Positions 7,229-7,680 of a stretch of DNA of 7,680 nt are shown here, piece after piece; within the stretch, counting starts at the first letter, position 1; each line of letters starts with the position of its first letter. This DNA comes from Planctomycetota bacterium. Lineage in GTDB: Bacteria; Planctomycetota; Planctomycetia; Isosphaerales; Isosphaeraceae. The stretch lies in contig JAKBCQ010000095.1 in assembly GCA_021807585.1 (NCBI GenBank), positions 1 through 7,680 on the forward strand. The letters are read 5' to 3'. The translations under genes were made by a program, and so were the position numbers. Under the pieces are notes generated by a model. The model did no database searches, was not told the origin of the DNA, and saw only the letters and a program-made list of their open reading frames with translations.

Positions 7229-7245
7229 CGATCGAAGCTCGATCG
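7229..7245. repeat. Short hairpin, 7-bp stem
   Basis: CGATCGA, three bases, TCGATCG. It can form a stem-loop about 210 bases downstream of the Rpn-like stop codon. There is no T-run on either side, so it is a weak candidate for a transcript end. It may simply result from two copies of the abundant CGATCG word lying close together. Confidence 0.35.
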
Positions 7246-7451
7246 AATACGCCGAGCGCTCGACTCGGAAAATCGCTTTTGGAGATCGACCCCGACGATC
7301 CGAGCCGCTCTTCCCCGACGATCCACCCCTCGCCTTGAACTCTTTGACTTTCAATCGACCGCTGTTAACATGGTCTTGTATATTGATGGGATTAAAACGA
7401 CGATTCTTCAATCAAGCTCATCGTCTTCACGCCTCCCGGTTCGGCTTGGGC

Positions 7452-7680
7452 TCACGCTTCCCCGATCGCCTCGATCCAATTCGTCGCCGTGATCAATCGA
7501 TCAGAGATCTCCTCGAGCCGCTCAATTTGTTGAATCGATTCGAGCTTCTCAAGCGTCGCAGCGTCGGGCTCGCCGAAACGTTTTCGACCCAATCGGAGGA
7601 TGATTGCTCGCTCTCCCTCGAGCTTCCCCTCGGCCTTCCCTTTCTCTTCGCCTCTATCCAGCCAAATACGAACGAACGAC
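7452..7680 (-). CDS. Rpn/PD-(D/E)XK transposase-like protein, C-terminal fragment (DUF4351-like)
   Basis: The last 75 residues of a protein whose start lies beyond the right edge; the stop is TGA at 7452-7454. It begins SFVRIWLDRGEEKGKAEGKLEGE, continues RAIILRLGRKRFGEP, and ends with a helical ERLEEISDRLITATNWIEAIGEA. A charged Glu/Gly/Lys-rich helix followed by an 'I-L-R-L-x-R-R-F-G-x' motif and a short helical end is typical of the tails of Rpn-family proteins (annotated as transposases, DUF4351 or recombination-promoting nucleases). The catalytic PD-(D/E)XK nuclease domain, if present, is outside the window, so activity cannot be judged. Its relation to proS is probably only adjacency: a gap of nearly 490 bases separates them. 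Confidence 0.75.
   Translation of the reverse strand, partial: SFVRIWLDRGEEKGKAEGKLEGERAIILRLGRKRFGEPDAATLEKLESIQQIERLEEISDRLITATNWIEAIGEA

Larger units (their letters stand above)
6965..7451. other. Gene-free interval between the Rpn-like gene and proS
   Basis: No coding frame here is convincing on either strand. The open frames begin at GTG or TTG, lack good ribosome binding sites, have Arg/Ser-rich compositions typical of GC-rich noise, and two overlap proS or the Rpn-like gene. What can be seen is an AT-rich island (about 7141-7180) carrying two TATAAT boxes towards proS, a 9-bp inverted repeat at 7001-7019, and a short hairpin at 7229-7245. No tRNA, terminator with a T-run, or insertion-sequence end was found. 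Confidence 0.55.

Noticed and set aside
7344..7371. Promoter-like TTGACT, 16 bases, TAACAT on the plus strand
   Set aside because: Nothing convincing is encoded downstream on the plus strand and the -10 is poor.
7172..7492. Overlapping 79-codon minus (7172-7411) and 88-codon plus (7226-7492) frames
   Set aside because: Both start at TTG without a ribosome binding site, have noise-like composition, and the plus one runs into the Rpn-like gene.
1..7680. CRISPR array, tRNA, rRNA or complete insertion sequence
   Set aside because: No regularly spaced repeats, no tRNA-like T-arm sequence, and no transposase core with terminal inverted repeats were seen.

Overview
The window reads as chromosomal DNA from a GC-rich bacterium, most probably a planctomycete. 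That assignment is inferred from gene content: a small secreted NIPSNAP protein, a large secreted glycoside-hydrolase-like protein with discoidin repeats, a BatA-like von Willebrand factor A (VWA) protein, and the tail of an Rpn/DUF4351-type protein. No rRNA or other phylogenetic marker is present to settle it. A striking compositional trait is the palindrome CGATCG, counted by eye about 47 times in 7.7 kb, in genes and between them.

All seven supported genes lie on the minus strand, so the window is best read from right to left. At the right edge (7452-7680) is the C-terminal end of an Rpn/PD-(D/E)XK transposase-like protein. A gene-free stretch of about 490 bases follows (6965-7451). It holds an AT-rich island with two TATAAT boxes and, nearer the next gene, a perfect 9-bp inverted repeat. 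Next comes proS, a bacterial-type prolyl-tRNA synthetase with its editing domain, starting at GTG. Eight bases after proS begins a 108-residue two-helix membrane protein that I cannot name. Its stop codon overlaps the start of a BatA-like VWA protein in ATGA. These three genes look like one transcription unit.

A 168-base gap contains a good sigma70-type promoter (TTGAGT, 17 bases, TATAAA). It precedes a second unit: a membrane-anchored or secreted NIPSNAP protein, a threonine/serine dehydratase, and a large secreted protein that runs off the left edge. The last gene (1-2200) is the biggest in the window. It has no stop codon before the edge and its start overlaps the dehydratase stop by 8 bases. 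It has a signal peptide, an MGH1-like glycoside hydrolase domain, a beta-sandwich, one complete discoidin-like domain and the beginning of a second.

I see no CRISPR array, tRNA, rRNA or complete insertion sequence. The least explained items are the two-gene module of small membrane protein plus VWA protein behind proS, the coupling of an amino-acid dehydratase to a secreted glycoside hydrolase, the dense CGATCG palindromes, and short AT-rich codon islands inside otherwise GC-rich genes.
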